In this document: one piece after another, positions 5,397 through 5,430 of the stretch
How positions within the stretch are numbered: the stretch's first letter is position 1
Layout: each line of letters opens with the position of its first letter
Assembly (NCBI GenBank): GCA_019247245.1
Contig: JAFAPF010000230.1
Span: 1 to 5,430, forward strand
DNA from: Rubrobacter sp.
Lineage (GTDB): Bacteria > Actinomycetota > Rubrobacteria > Rubrobacterales > Rubrobacteraceae
Direction: 5' to 3'
Length of the DNA: 5,430 nucleotides
Position numbers and translations under genes: made by a program
Notes under the pieces: generated by a model
What the model saw: only the letters and a program-made list of their open reading frames with translations
What the model was told of the DNA's origin: nothing
The model's database searches: none

Positions 5397-5430
5397 AGCT
5401 CTAATCAGGGTTCCCTTAGTGCTCTGGGTA

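Noticed and set aside
5380..5430. Possible metal riboswitch: GGGGAGT resembles the start of the yybP-ykoY Mn2+ riboswitch, and AGGG-AA-CCCT forms a small hairpin
   Set aside because: The GGGGAG is better explained as a ribosome binding site, coding sequence follows at once, and no second conserved loop is visible; the leader is mostly outside the window.

Overview
The window is bacterial. It holds four confidently recognised genes, all on the minus strand, plus one likely small membrane-protein gene. Base composition is moderate, and TTG or rarer start codons appear to be used. The protein style (acidic MgtE-type helices, PRC-barrel domains, zinc-free quinone reductase) suggests a Gram-positive or actinobacterial lineage, perhaps Rubrobacter-like. 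No rRNA, tRNA or marker gene confirms this, so the taxonomy is a weak inference.

Right half (about 2657-5430), read right to left: this looks like one metal-transport operon. It starts with a soluble protein made of two PRC-barrel-like segments, an MgtE intracellular N domain and a CBS pair, with no membrane domain. It overlaps by 31 bp a Nramp-fold transporter whose metal-site motifs differ from classical Mn/Fe Nramps. After a pair of strong overlapping hairpins comes a small single-span membrane protein. The most interesting reading is a Mg2+-sensing regulatory module detached from MgtE and paired with an Nramp-type pore that may carry Mg2+ or another hard divalent ion.

Middle (about 2251-2656): there is no convincing gene here. 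It holds a 177-bp element bounded by imperfect inverted repeats of about 31 bp resembling insertion-sequence ends, either MITE-like or an IS remnant. It lies between the metal operon and the peroxiredoxin gene.

Left half (1-2250): a BCP/PrxQ-type peroxiredoxin with a CTPQSC active site is followed by a gene-poor stretch and then a zinc-independent NADPH:quinone reductase-like enzyme. Both fit redox or peroxide defence, but the gap between them suggests separate transcription units. Two direct copies of a 30-bp repeat flank the reductase gene, and the first 200 bp carry several copies of GTTACAAGC with small inverted repeats. The reductase upstream region carries a tandem TTCCGGTAAT repeat that may be an operator.
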